From: Castellaniella denitrificans
GTDB taxonomy: Bacteria > Pseudomonadota > Gammaproteobacteria > Burkholderiales > Burkholderiaceae_B
Reading direction: 5' to 3'
Assembly (NCBI RefSeq): GCF_042653765.1
Contig: NZ_JBHSEZ010000028.1
Span: forward strand, 434,001 to 498,000
Length of the DNA: 64,000 nucleotides
Shown: piece after piece, positions 36,906-44,598 of the stretch
Numbering within the stretch: the first letter of the stretch is position 1
Layout: each line of letters begins with the position of its first letter
Made by a program: the position numbers and the translations under genes
Notes under the pieces: model-generated
Told to the model about the DNA's origin: nothing
The model's database searches: none
The model's input: the letters and a program-made list of their open reading frames with translations, nothing else

Positions 36906-38303
36906 ATGAACAATCGGATCATCGACTGCGACGTCGCCATCGTCGGCGCCGGCTCGGCCGGCCTGCCGGCCTACCGCGAGGTCCTCAAGGCGGGCCTGAA
37001 ACCCCTGCTGATCGAAGGCGGGCCGCACGGCACCATGTGCGCCCGGGTGGGCTGCATGCCGTCGAAGCTGCTGATCGCGGCGGCCCAGTCCGTGGCCGAC
37101 ATGCGCCATGCGGACGGCTTCGGCATCCGCCTGGACGGCCCGCCCCGGGTGGATGGCGCGGCCGTGATGGACCGGGTGCGGCGCGAGCGCGACCGTTTCG
37201 TGGGCTTCGTGGTGGACGACGTGCGGGCCATGCCGCCGGAGCACCGTCTGGACGCCCCGGTGGAATTCCTGCGCGACGGCGTGCTGCGGGCCGGCGACGG
37301 CCGCGAGGTGCATGCCCGGCGCGTCATCCTGGCCACCGGCACCCGGCCGAACGTGCCGGACCTGTACCGGCCGCTGGGCGACCTGGCGATCGTCAACGAC
37401 GACGTGTTCGACTGGCGCGACCTGCCGCGCAGCGTACTGGTCGTCGGCTCGGGCGTGATCGGGGTGGAACTGGGGCTGGCGCTGGCGCGCCTGGGCGTGC
37501 GGGTGCGGGTGCTGAACCGCTCCGGCAGCTTCGCCCATCTGGCCGATCCCCAGGTACGCGCGGCCGCGGTGGCGCTGCTGGCGCCGGAACTGTCCCTGGT
37601 TCAAAACGCCCGGGTCGCCTCGGCGTGCCGCGAGGGCGATCAGGCCGTGGTGGGCTGGTCGGCCGATGGCGGGCCGGAAACCGTGGAACGCTTCGACCGC
37701 GTGCTGCTGACGGCGGGCCGCAGCCCGGCCCTGGACGCGCTGCGCCTGGAGCGCACTTCGATGCCGCTGGACGAGCGCGGCCGGCCGCGCTTCGATCCGG
37801 CAACGCTGCAGGTCCACGGCCAGCCGGTGTTCCTGGCGGGCGACGTCACCGGCCGCCACGCCATCCAGCACGAGGCCTCCGACGACGGCCGCCTGGCCGG
37901 GCGCAATGCCGCCGCCTGGCCCGACGTGCGGGCGCTGCCGCGCCGCGCGCCCCTGGCGGTGGTGTTCAGCGATCCGCAGATCATGCAGGTGGGCGGCGGC
38001 TATGCCGCGCTGGACGATCCGGACGCGGCCGCCATCGGCGAGGTCGACTGGACCCGCCAGGGCCGTTCGCGCGTCATGCAGCGCAACCAGGGCCTGCTGC
38101 GCGTCTACATGCGCAAATCCGACCGGCGCTTCCTGGGCGCGGAAATGGTGGGGCCGGACGCGGAGCACGTCGGCCATTTGCTGGCCTGGGCCCTGCAGAT
38201 GGGGTTGACCGTGCCGGACATGCTGAACCTGCCCTTCTACCACCCGACCATCGAGGAAGGCATCCGCACGGCGCTGCGCGATGCCGCGCGGCAAACAGGC
38301 TGA
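36906..38303 (+). CDS. pyridine nucleotide-disulfide oxidoreductase (lipoamide dehydrogenase-like)
   Basis: 465 residues. FAD motif GAGSAG (about 14-19), redox-active CX4C pair C45 and C50 (CARVGCMPSK), NAD(P) motif VVGSGVIGVELG, second FAD motif LAGDVTG, and the C-terminal dimer domain with HPTIEEG. It belongs to the family of lipoamide dehydrogenase, glutathione reductase and mercuric reductase, but the window has a separate PDH E3, and this one has no lipoyl or MerA N-terminal metal domain. Cotranscription with copZ suggests a thiol or metal redox job in copper stress; the substrate is unproven. Confidence 0.9.
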   Translation: MNNRIIDCDVAIVGAGSAGLPAYREVLKAGLKPLLIEGGPHGTMCARVGCMPSKLLIAAAQSVADMRHADGFGIRLDGPPRVDGAAVMDRVRRERDRFVGFVVDDVRAMPPEHRLDAPVEFLRDGVLRAGDGREVHARRVILATGTRPNVPDLYRPLGDLAIVNDDVFDWRDLPRSVLVVGSGVIGVELGLALARLGVRVRVLNRSGSFAHLADPQVRAAAVALLAPELSLVQNARVASACREGDQAVVGWSADGGPETVERFDRVLLTAGRSPALDALRLERTSMPLDERGRPRFDPATLQVHGQPVFLAGDVTGRHAIQHEASDDGRLAGRNAAAWPDVRALPRRAPLAVVFSDPQIMQVGGGYAALDDPDAAAIGEVDWTRQGRSRVMQRNQGLLRVYMRKSDRRFLGAEMVGPDAEHVGHLLAWALQMGLTVPDMLNLPFYHPTIEEGIRTALRDAARQTG

Positions 38304-38307
38304 GGGT

Positions 38308-38883
38308 TCAGCGCAGCAACGGCTTCAGGGCGGCGAGCAGCTCTTCCTGGGATTCGCCGTCCGAGGCCAGCCAGACGGCCTTGCCCCGCTGGTCGAAGGC
38401 GTAGATCCCCCGGCTGTGGGAGACCTCGTAGGGCGCGTCCGGGTGCTTCGGATCGGGACGCTCGATCTGGTAGGCGACCCGGTAGCGCCGGGCGAGCGCC
38501 GCGATGGCCTGTTCGTCGCCCGTCAGGCCGATGGCGCGGGGATCGAACTGGTCCACGTAGGCCTGCAGGATGTCGGGCGTGTCCCGGTGGGGATCGACGC
38601 TGACGAACAGGATGCGCACCTGGTCGGCCTTGGGGCCCAGGGACTCGGTCACCTGGGCCAGTTGCGCCATGGTCGTCGGGCAGATGTCCGGGCAGCTCGC
38701 GTAGCCGAAGAACATCAGCACCACCTTGCCGGCGAAGGCCTGCTGGGTGATGGTCGCGCCGCCCGCGCCCTGCAGGGAAAACTTCAGGTCCGGCAGGAAG
38801 CCGCGCACCGGATGGACGGCCGCCAGCGCCAGGCCGATGCCGGCTGTCCAGAGTCCCAGCGCGAGCAGCAGGCGCCGAATCAT
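38308..38883 (-). CDS. SCO1/SenC-family copper metallochaperone
   Basis: 191 residues. An N-terminal membrane anchor/signal (about 5-22) precedes a thioredoxin-like domain. The copper ligands C64 and C68 in CPDICP and H156 in VSHSRGIY are present. SCO proteins load copper into the CuA site of cytochrome c oxidase or act as periplasmic thiol reductants. The bo oxidase in this window lacks CuA, so the client is likely elsewhere. It overlaps the upstream prlC gene by four bases. Confidence 0.92.
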   Translation of the reverse strand: MIRRLLLALGLWTAGIGLALAAVHPVRGFLPDLKFSLQGAGGATITQQAFAGKVVLMFFGYASCPDICPTTMAQLAQVTESLGPKADQVRILFVSVDPHRDTPDILQAYVDQFDPRAIGLTGDEQAIAALARRYRVAYQIERPDPKHPDAPYEVSHSRGIYAFDQRGKAVWLASDGESQEELLAALKPLLR

Positions 38884-40970
38884 GACGATTGGACCTCTAC
38901 CAGCCCACTATGCCGCAGCAGCGCATCGATGCTGGGATCGCGGCCGCGGAAGGCGCGGAAGGATTCCGCGGCCGGGCGCGAGCCGCCGACGGCGATGATC
39001 TCGTCCAGGTAGCGGCGGCTGGTGGCCGGGTCGAACACGTCGCGCGTGCCGTCCGGGCCGGGCCGGGCGGCTTCCTCGAAGGCGGCGAAGGCGTCGGCCG
39101 ACAGGACCTCCGCCCATTTGTAGCTGTAGTAGCCGGCGCCGTAGCCGCCCGCGAACAGGTGCGAGAAGGCGTGCGGGAAGCGGTGCCAGGCGGGCGGAAT
39201 CAGCAGCGCGACCTCCTGGCGGACCTGGTCGAGGGTGTCCAGGACCTCGCTGATCGACAGGCCGCTGGCGCGGGTGTGGATCAGCATGTCGAACAGGGCG
39301 AACTCGACTTGGCGCAGGGTCTGCAGGCCGCTCTGGAAGTTGCGCGCGGCGATCATGCGGTCGTACAGGGCGCGGGGCAGGGGCTCGCCGGTGTCCACGT
39401 GGCGGGTCAGGGACTGCAGCACGTCCCATTCCCAGCAGAAGTTCTCCATGAACTGCGAGGGCAGCTCGATGGCGTCCCATTCGACGGCGGCGAAGGCGGC
39501 GGCGCCGGGATCGTCCACGCGCGAAAGCAGCGTATGCATGGCGTGGCCGCTTTCATGGAACAGGGTGATCACGTCGTCGTGGGATAGCAGGGCCTCGCGG
39601 CCGTCCTGCGGCGCGGGGAAATTGCAGGTCAGCCAGGCCAGCGGCGTGTGCAGGCGCCCGGCGTGCACGCGGCGGCTGCGCTCGCTGTCCACCCAGGCGC
39701 CGCCCTGCTTGCCGGTGCGGGCGTACAGGTCCATGCCCAGGCGGCCGAGTTCCCGGCCTTCGGCGTCCAGCACCCGGTAGATGCGCGCGTCGGCGTGCCA
39801 GGCGGGCGCGTCGGTGGCTTCCAGGCGCACGCCGAACAGGGTGCGGATCACCTGGAACAGGCCGTCCAGCACGCGCGATTCGGTGAAATAGGGGCGCAGT
39901 TCCTCGTCGGAATAGGCGTAGCGGCTTTCGCGCAGGCGCTCGGACGCGTAGGCGATGTCCCAGGGTTCCAGGGGATCGAGCCCGAGTTCGCGGGCGGCGA
40001 AGGCGCGCAGCTCGTCCAGGTCGCGCCGGGCGCTGGGCCGGGCGCGGGCGGCCAGTTCGCGCAGGAAGTCCAGCACCTGGCCGGCGTTGTCGGCCATGCG
40101 GGTTTCCAGGCGCAGGCTGGCGAAATCGGGGTGGCCCAGCAGGGCGGCTTCCTCGGCCCGCAGGGCCAGCAGCGTTTCGATGGATTCGGAATTGTCGAAG
40201 GCCGGATCGCCCTGGTCCGAGGCCCGTGTGGCGTGCGCGCGATACAGGGTCTGGCGCAGTTCGCGGTCGCGGGCGTGCAGCATGACCGGCAGGTAGCAGG
40301 GCATGTGCAGCGTCAGCTTCCAGCCGGATTCGCCCGCCGACCGGGCGGCCTGGGCGGCCGCGGCAACCACGTCCGCGGGCAGGCCGTCCAGGCGGGTCTC
40401 GTTGGCGATCAGCAGGGACCAGCCGTCGGTCGCGTCGAGCACGTTTTCGGAGAACTTCTGGGATACCTGGGCCTGCAGCTCGGCGTTGCGCGCGTAGGTT
40501 TCGCGCGCGGCGCCTTCCAGTTCGACCCCGCTCAGGCGGAAGTCGCGCAGCGCCAGCTCGACGATGCGGCGGCGGGCCGGCGTCAGCCCGGCGAAGGCCG
40601 GGCTCGCCGCCAGCGCGCGGTAGCGTTCGTACAGGCCGCGATGCAGCCCCACCCAGGTGGAGAACTCGCTCATCAGCGGCAGGCAGGCGTTGTAGGCGGC
40701 GCGCAGGTCGGGCGTATTGACCACGCCGTTCAGGTGCCCGGCGATGGCCCAGGCGCGATGCAGGCGTTCGGACGGGTCCTCGATGGCCTCGACCAGGTTG
40801 TCCCAGTCGGGCGGGTCCGTGCACGCGGCGGCGGCCTCGATCGCGGCGCGCGAGGCCTCGATCAGCTCGCGCACGGCGGGTTCGATGTGCTCGGGCCGGA
40901 CGGCGCCATAGTCCACGAATGCCTCGGCCGGAACGAGGAGGGGATTGCCGGCGGTGCGGGTACTGTTCAT
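38880..40970 (-). CDS. prlC: oligopeptidase A (M3 family)
   Basis: 696 residues, the length of PrlC/oligopeptidase A. The zinc motif is H472-E-S-G-H476, with E502 (AIELPSQF) as third ligand. Most relatives have HEFGH; serine at the second variable place is a mild departure that keeps all catalytic residues. It degrades short peptides, including cleaved signal peptides, in the cytoplasm. ATG 40970 (MNSTRTAG) is preferred over a start 36 bases upstream. It follows folD by 60 bases and overlaps sco. Confidence 0.95.
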   Translation of the reverse strand: MNSTRTAGNPLLVPAEAFVDYGAVRPEHIEPAVRELIEASRAAIEAAAACTDPPDWDNLVEAIEDPSERLHRAWAIAGHLNGVVNTPDLRAAYNACLPLMSEFSTWVGLHRGLYERYRALAASPAFAGLTPARRRIVELALRDFRLSGVELEGAARETYARNAELQAQVSQKFSENVLDATDGWSLLIANETRLDGLPADVVAAAAQAARSAGESGWKLTLHMPCYLPVMLHARDRELRQTLYRAHATRASDQGDPAFDNSESIETLLALRAEEAALLGHPDFASLRLETRMADNAGQVLDFLRELAARARPSARRDLDELRAFAARELGLDPLEPWDIAYASERLRESRYAYSDEELRPYFTESRVLDGLFQVIRTLFGVRLEATDAPAWHADARIYRVLDAEGRELGRLGMDLYARTGKQGGAWVDSERSRRVHAGRLHTPLAWLTCNFPAPQDGREALLSHDDVITLFHESGHAMHTLLSRVDDPGAAAFAAVEWDAIELPSQFMENFCWEWDVLQSLTRHVDTGEPLPRALYDRMIAARNFQSGLQTLRQVEFALFDMLIHTRASGLSISEVLDTLDQVRQEVALLIPPAWHRFPHAFSHLFAGGYGAGYYSYKWAEVLSADAFAAFEEAARPGPDGTRDVFDPATSRRYLDEIIAVGGSRPAAESFRAFRGRDPSIDALLRHSGLVEVQSS

Positions 40971-41030
40971 GCGAGCCCAGATGGGGGCGGCGCCCCCGTT
41001 TTTCAAGTCCGCCGCGTCATGCCTGCGGCG

Positions 41031-41885
41031 TCAGGCCTGCAGCGTGCGCTCGGCGGCTTCGATGGTGTTGACCAGCAGCATGGCGATGGTCATGGGACCC
41101 ACGCCCCCGGGCACGGGCGTGATCGCGGATGCGACCGCGGCGGCCGAGTCGAAGTCCACGTCGCCGACGAGCTTGCCGGATTCGAGCCGGTTGATGCCCA
41201 CGTCGATCACGACCGCGCCGGGCTTGACCATGTCGCCGGTGACGATGCCGGGCCGGCCCGTGGCCACCACCAGCACGTCGGCCCGGCGCGTCTGGGCGCC
41301 CAGGTCGCGGGTCTTGGAATTGCACAGCGTCACGGTGGCGCCGGCCGCCAGCAGCAGCATGGCCATGGGCTTGCCGACGATGTTGCTGGCGCCCACGATC
41401 ACCGCCTCGGCGCCCCGCAGGGGGACGTTTTCCGATTCCAGCATCTTCATCACGCCGTAGGGCGTGCAGGGACGGAACAGCGGCCGTCCGGTCATCAGCA
41501 GGCCGGCGTTGCTGACGTGGAAGCCGTCCACGTCCTTGGCCGCGCTGATGGTCTCGATCACCAGCCCGGTGTCGATGTGGCCGGGCAGGGGCAGCTGCAC
41601 CAGGATGCCGTGGATGGCCGGATCGGCGTTGAGCGTCTCGATCACGTCCAGCAGCTCGCCTTCGGGCGTGTCGGCGCCCAGCGGGATGACGCGCGAATGC
41701 ATGCCGGCCGCCGTGCAGGCGGCGGCCTTGTTGCGCACGTAGACCTGGGAGGCCGGGTCCTCGCCGACCAGCACGACCGCCAGCCCGGGCGTGACGCCCT
41801 GGGCCTTGAGCGCGCGCACGCGTTCGGCCACCTCGCCGCGCACCCGCGCGGACAGGGCCTTGCCGTCGATGATGCGGGCGCTCAT
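41031..41885 (-). CDS. folD: methylenetetrahydrofolate dehydrogenase/cyclohydrolase
   Basis: 284 residues. It interconverts 5,10-methylene-, methenyl- and 10-formyl-tetrahydrofolate with NADP. Y49 and K53 in YVRNKAAAC are the catalytic pair; the GASNIVGKPMAMLLL and PVPGGVGPMTIAML segments are conserved. Its ATG is one base from the stop of the upstream response regulator gene, so the kinase, regulator, folD, prlC and sco probably form one minus-strand transcript. Confidence 0.98.
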   Translation of the reverse strand: MSARIIDGKALSARVRGEVAERVRALKAQGVTPGLAVVLVGEDPASQVYVRNKAAACTAAGMHSRVIPLGADTPEGELLDVIETLNADPAIHGILVQLPLPGHIDTGLVIETISAAKDVDGFHVSNAGLLMTGRPLFRPCTPYGVMKMLESENVPLRGAEAVIVGASNIVGKPMAMLLLAAGATVTLCNSKTRDLGAQTRRADVLVVATGRPGIVTGDMVKPGAVVIDVGINRLESGKLVGDVDFDSAAAVASAITPVPGGVGPMTIAMLLVNTIEAAERTLQA

Positions 41886-41886
41886 G

Positions 41887-42510
41887 TCAGGCTTCCTCGG
41901 CGCGGGCCAGGGCGATCTTCATCAGATCCGCCACGGTGGTGACCTCGAGCTTTTCCATGATGTTGGTGCGATGCGCCTCGACGGTCTTGATGCTGATGTT
42001 CAGGTCGCCGGCGATCTGCTTGTTCAGGCGGCCGGCCACGATGCGTTCCAGCACCTGCTGCTCGCGGGCCGTCAGCCGGCCGAGCACGGCCTGCTGGTCG
42101 CGCTGGGCGTGGGCCTCGCGCACGCGCTCGCGGGCCTGTTCCAGCATGCCGGCCACCAGGGCGCGCAGATCGGCTTCGTTGAAGGGTTTTTCCAGGAAAT
42201 CGACGGCGCCCTTCTTCATGGTGGAGACCGCCATCGGCACGTCCCCGTGGCCGGTGATGAAGACGATGGGCAGCGGCGCCTTGCGGGCGATGAGGGTTTC
42301 CTGCAGTTCCAGGCCGCTCATGCCGGGCATGCGGATGTCGGCGATCAGGACGCCGACCTGCTCGGGATCGTAGGCGGCGAGGAATTCCTCGGCGCCGGCG
42401 AAGCTGCGCACGGCGTAGCCGTTGGCTTCGAGCAGCCAGCGCAGGGAATCGCGGACCGCCTCGTCGTCGTCGACGATGTAGATGGTGCTGGGGATTTGGG
42501 TATCGCTCAT
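41887..42510 (-). CDS. FixJ-type (receiver + LuxR HTH) response regulator
   Basis: 207 residues. Receiver domain with acidic D14-D16, phosphorylation site D58 (IADIRMPGM), the FITGHGD threonine and the LEKPF lysine, then a LuxR-type helix-turn-helix at about residues 147-190 (LTAREQQVLERIVAGRLNKQ). It is the partner of the PAS kinase just upstream, whose stop it overlaps by four bases. The target genes are unknown; the pair is divergent from the pyruvate dehydrogenase operon. Confidence 0.95.
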   Translation of the reverse strand: MSDTQIPSTIYIVDDDEAVRDSLRWLLEANGYAVRSFAGAEEFLAAYDPEQVGVLIADIRMPGMSGLELQETLIARKAPLPIVFITGHGDVPMAVSTMKKGAVDFLEKPFNEADLRALVAGMLEQARERVREAHAQRDQQAVLGRLTAREQQVLERIVAGRLNKQIAGDLNISIKTVEAHRTNIMEKLEVTTVADLMKIALARAEEA

Positions 42511-44258
42511 GCGTGCTGTTCCTCCGTGATTGCCGTAGTCTGGGGATGCGGCGGGGCCTTGGGCAGGGTGAAGCGGAAGATCGTTCCGCCTTCCGGATTG
42601 GGGCTGGCCCACAGGCGCCCGTGGTGCGATTCGATGATGGTGCGGCAGATGTTCAGGCCCATGCCCAGGCCTTCGGACTTGGTGCTGTAGAAGGGCTCGA
42701 ACAGCCGCTCGGGATTGCGCAGGCCGTGGCCGCGGTCGATGACGGCGATTTCGATCTGGGGATGCTGGTCGGTGATCCGGACGTGCAGGCTGCGGCATTC
42801 GCTGTGTTCCATGGCCTCGACGCCGTTCTTCAGCAGGTTCAGCAGCACCTGTTCGATGAGGATGGGATCGGCCAGCACTTCGGGCATGGGGTCGGGCAGG
42901 TTCTGGACGATCTCGATCTGGCGCTTGCGGGCGTCGATGTCGGCGAAGCCGACGGCGTTCTCGACGATGCGGCCCAGGCCCACGGCCTGGCGGCGCGGCT
43001 CGCTGCGCTTCACGAATTCGCGGATGCGGCTGATGATCTTGCCGGCGCGCTCGGCCTGCTGGGAGGCCTTTTCGAGGGCCTGGAGCAGGGATTCGGTCGA
43101 GGCCTTGCCCGACTTGATCATCGCCACGGCCGCCATATTGTAGTTGCTGATGGCCGTCAGCGGCTGGTTCAGCTCGTGCGCCAGGGACGAGGCCATTTCC
43201 CCCATCGTGGTCAGGCGGCTGGTGAGCTGGGCCTTTTCCTGCTGCACGCGGGATTCTTCCTCGTGCTTGCGGCGTTCGGTGATGTCGCGCGCCACCTGCA
43301 GGCGCACGCGGCGGGAATCGGTCCAGGCCAGCATCCGGTGGTGGACTTCGAACCAGCGCTGGGCCGTGGCCGAGAACAGTTCCATGGTCTCGTCGGTGAA
43401 GCGGCCCAGGCGCCCGCCCAGCAGTTCCGCGTGGCCGCCGGTCTGGGCGCCGAACAGGCGCCGGTAGGTGCGGTTGGCGAACAGCAGCTCCAGGCCCTCG
43501 GGGGTGTCGGCCACGACGGAGATCGCGTCGTCCAGCCCTTCGAGCACGGTCATGAAGCGCTCGTGCGCGGCGGTCAGGGCCTCGCGGATGCGCTTGGGCT
43601 CGGTGATGTCGGTCATGGAGGTCATCCAGCCGATCTGCTCTCCCTTGGGGTCGCGCAGGGGCGAGACGTACATGCGCGCGGTGAAGCGCGAGCCGTCGCG
43701 CCGCTGGGCCTCGATTTCCAGGCCGCTGCTGGGGGTGCGCCCCGACAGCAGCTGGGCCAGAGTTTCGCGGTGGTGATCGTGGCGTCCCGGCAGCCAGTAG
43801 GGGAAGGGGGCGGTGCGGCCGATCAGGTCGGCCTCGTTCCAGCCGATCATGCGGCAGAAGGCCGGATTCACGTAGGCGATGCGCCCCTGCATGTCGAACA
43901 CGCGCATGCCCGTGGACATGGAGTTTTCCATGGCGCGGCGAAAGCCGGTCTCGGCGATCAGGGCGGCCTCGGCCTGGGTGCGGAAGCGCGTGTAGCGCCA
44001 CAGCGCCAGCAGGCTGAACACGATCACCAGGGACAGGGCGAACACCACCATCATCAGCCGCTGCTGGCGGGTTTCCTGGTCGATGGTGACGAACATCACG
44101 CTGTCGCTCTGCAGGCGCTGCAGCCAGATGAAGGCGCCCATGACGCACAGATAGAGCACGAGCACGACCGCCGGCGTCAGCCAGTACAGACGTCGGCTGT
44201 GACGAGCGTGCTCGTAGAACGTCGTCGGAATCAGAGACTTGCGATTCGAGGAGGCCAT
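42507..44258 (-). CDS. membrane PAS-sensor histidine kinase (FixL/DctB-like)
   Basis: 583 residues. Two membrane helices (about 28-48 and 69-88) enclose a very short periplasmic loop of about 20 residues. Two PAS domains follow (about 105-220 and 235-330), then the dimerisation/phosphoacceptor domain with H361 (SLAHELNQPLTAI) and an ATPase domain. The short loop implies cytoplasmic or membrane sensing through PAS. PAS1 lacks an obvious heme histidine assignment. Start 44258 (MASSNRKS) is chosen; an upstream in-frame ATG at 44306 would add 16 residues. No strong RBS decides. Confidence 0.93.
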   Translation of the reverse strand: MASSNRKSLIPTTFYEHARHSRRLYWLTPAVVLVLYLCVMGAFIWLQRLQSDSVMFVTIDQETRQQRLMMVVFALSLVIVFSLLALWRYTRFRTQAEAALIAETGFRRAMENSMSTGMRVFDMQGRIAYVNPAFCRMIGWNEADLIGRTAPFPYWLPGRHDHHRETLAQLLSGRTPSSGLEIEAQRRDGSRFTARMYVSPLRDPKGEQIGWMTSMTDITEPKRIREALTAAHERFMTVLEGLDDAISVVADTPEGLELLFANRTYRRLFGAQTGGHAELLGGRLGRFTDETMELFSATAQRWFEVHHRMLAWTDSRRVRLQVARDITERRKHEEESRVQQEKAQLTSRLTTMGEMASSLAHELNQPLTAISNYNMAAVAMIKSGKASTESLLQALEKASQQAERAGKIISRIREFVKRSEPRRQAVGLGRIVENAVGFADIDARKRQIEIVQNLPDPMPEVLADPILIEQVLLNLLKNGVEAMEHSECRSLHVRITDQHPQIEIAVIDRGHGLRNPERLFEPFYSTKSEGLGMGLNICRTIIESHHGRLWASPNPEGGTIFRFTLPKAPPHPQTTAITEEQHA

Positions 44259-44353
44259 GGGCGTGAGGGTATCGCGATTGCGCCATTTTAGACGTGAAAA
44301 CCCCATTCAATTTTTCACATAATAAAAATACATATCATCTAATGAAATTTTGC

Positions 44354-44382
44354 TTGTGCTGGCGCGGGCTCTTTCCTAGAAT
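44354..44382 (+). promoter_or_regulatory. aceEF-lpdA promoter
   Basis: -35 TTGTGC (44354-44359), 17-bp spacer, -10 TAGAAT (44377-44382); good agreement with sigma-70 sites and about 210 bases upstream of the aceE ATG. Confidence 0.6.
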
Positions 44383-44458
44383 GGCTGCAAGTGCCGGCTC
44401 CCGGGGCGCGTCCGCGTCCGGGGCTTCCGTTGCAGGGCCGCTGGCGCACCTCCCTCGC

Positions 44459-44489
44459 TTTTTACCGCCGGGCCGCCCCAAGGTAAAAA
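44459..44489 (+). promoter_or_regulatory. inverted repeat in the aceE leader
   Basis: Perfect 8-bp arms TTTTTACC (44459-44466) and GGTAAAAA (44482-44489) around a 15-base GC-rich centre. It may be a repressor site downstream of the promoter or an RNA hairpin. It is not the E. coli PdhR site. Confidence 0.45.
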
Positions 44490-44598
44490 CGGCCCCCTCG
44501 AAGGGCAGCAAGCCGAAGGCGCGGCGTGGGGGTATTTTTCATCAGGCTGGCGCGATGTGTGGTCGCGTCATCGAACCACACCACAGGAGACACACACC

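Larger units (their letters stand above)
44259..44598. other. divergent control region between sensor kinase and aceE
   Basis: 340 bases with no convincing gene. The left part is AT-rich. It holds the aceE promoter at 44354-44382, an inverted repeat at 44459-44489 in the leader, and a GC-rich stretch (44490-44533) with CCCCC/GGGGG arms resembling intergenic repeat sequences of Burkholderiales. The leader of aceE would be about 200 bases, longer than needed, which suggests regulation in the transcript or at the DNA inside it. Confidence 0.6.

Noticed and set aside
36906..38303. Mercuric reductase (MerA)
   Set aside because: It lacks the C-terminal vicinal cysteine pair and N-terminal metal domain of MerA; the C-terminus has the HPTIEEG dimer motif of lipoamide-dehydrogenase-like enzymes.
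39555..39571. Inactive M3 peptidase because HESGH replaces HEFGH
   Set aside because: Both zinc histidines, the catalytic glutamate and E502 are present; the changed place is not catalytic.
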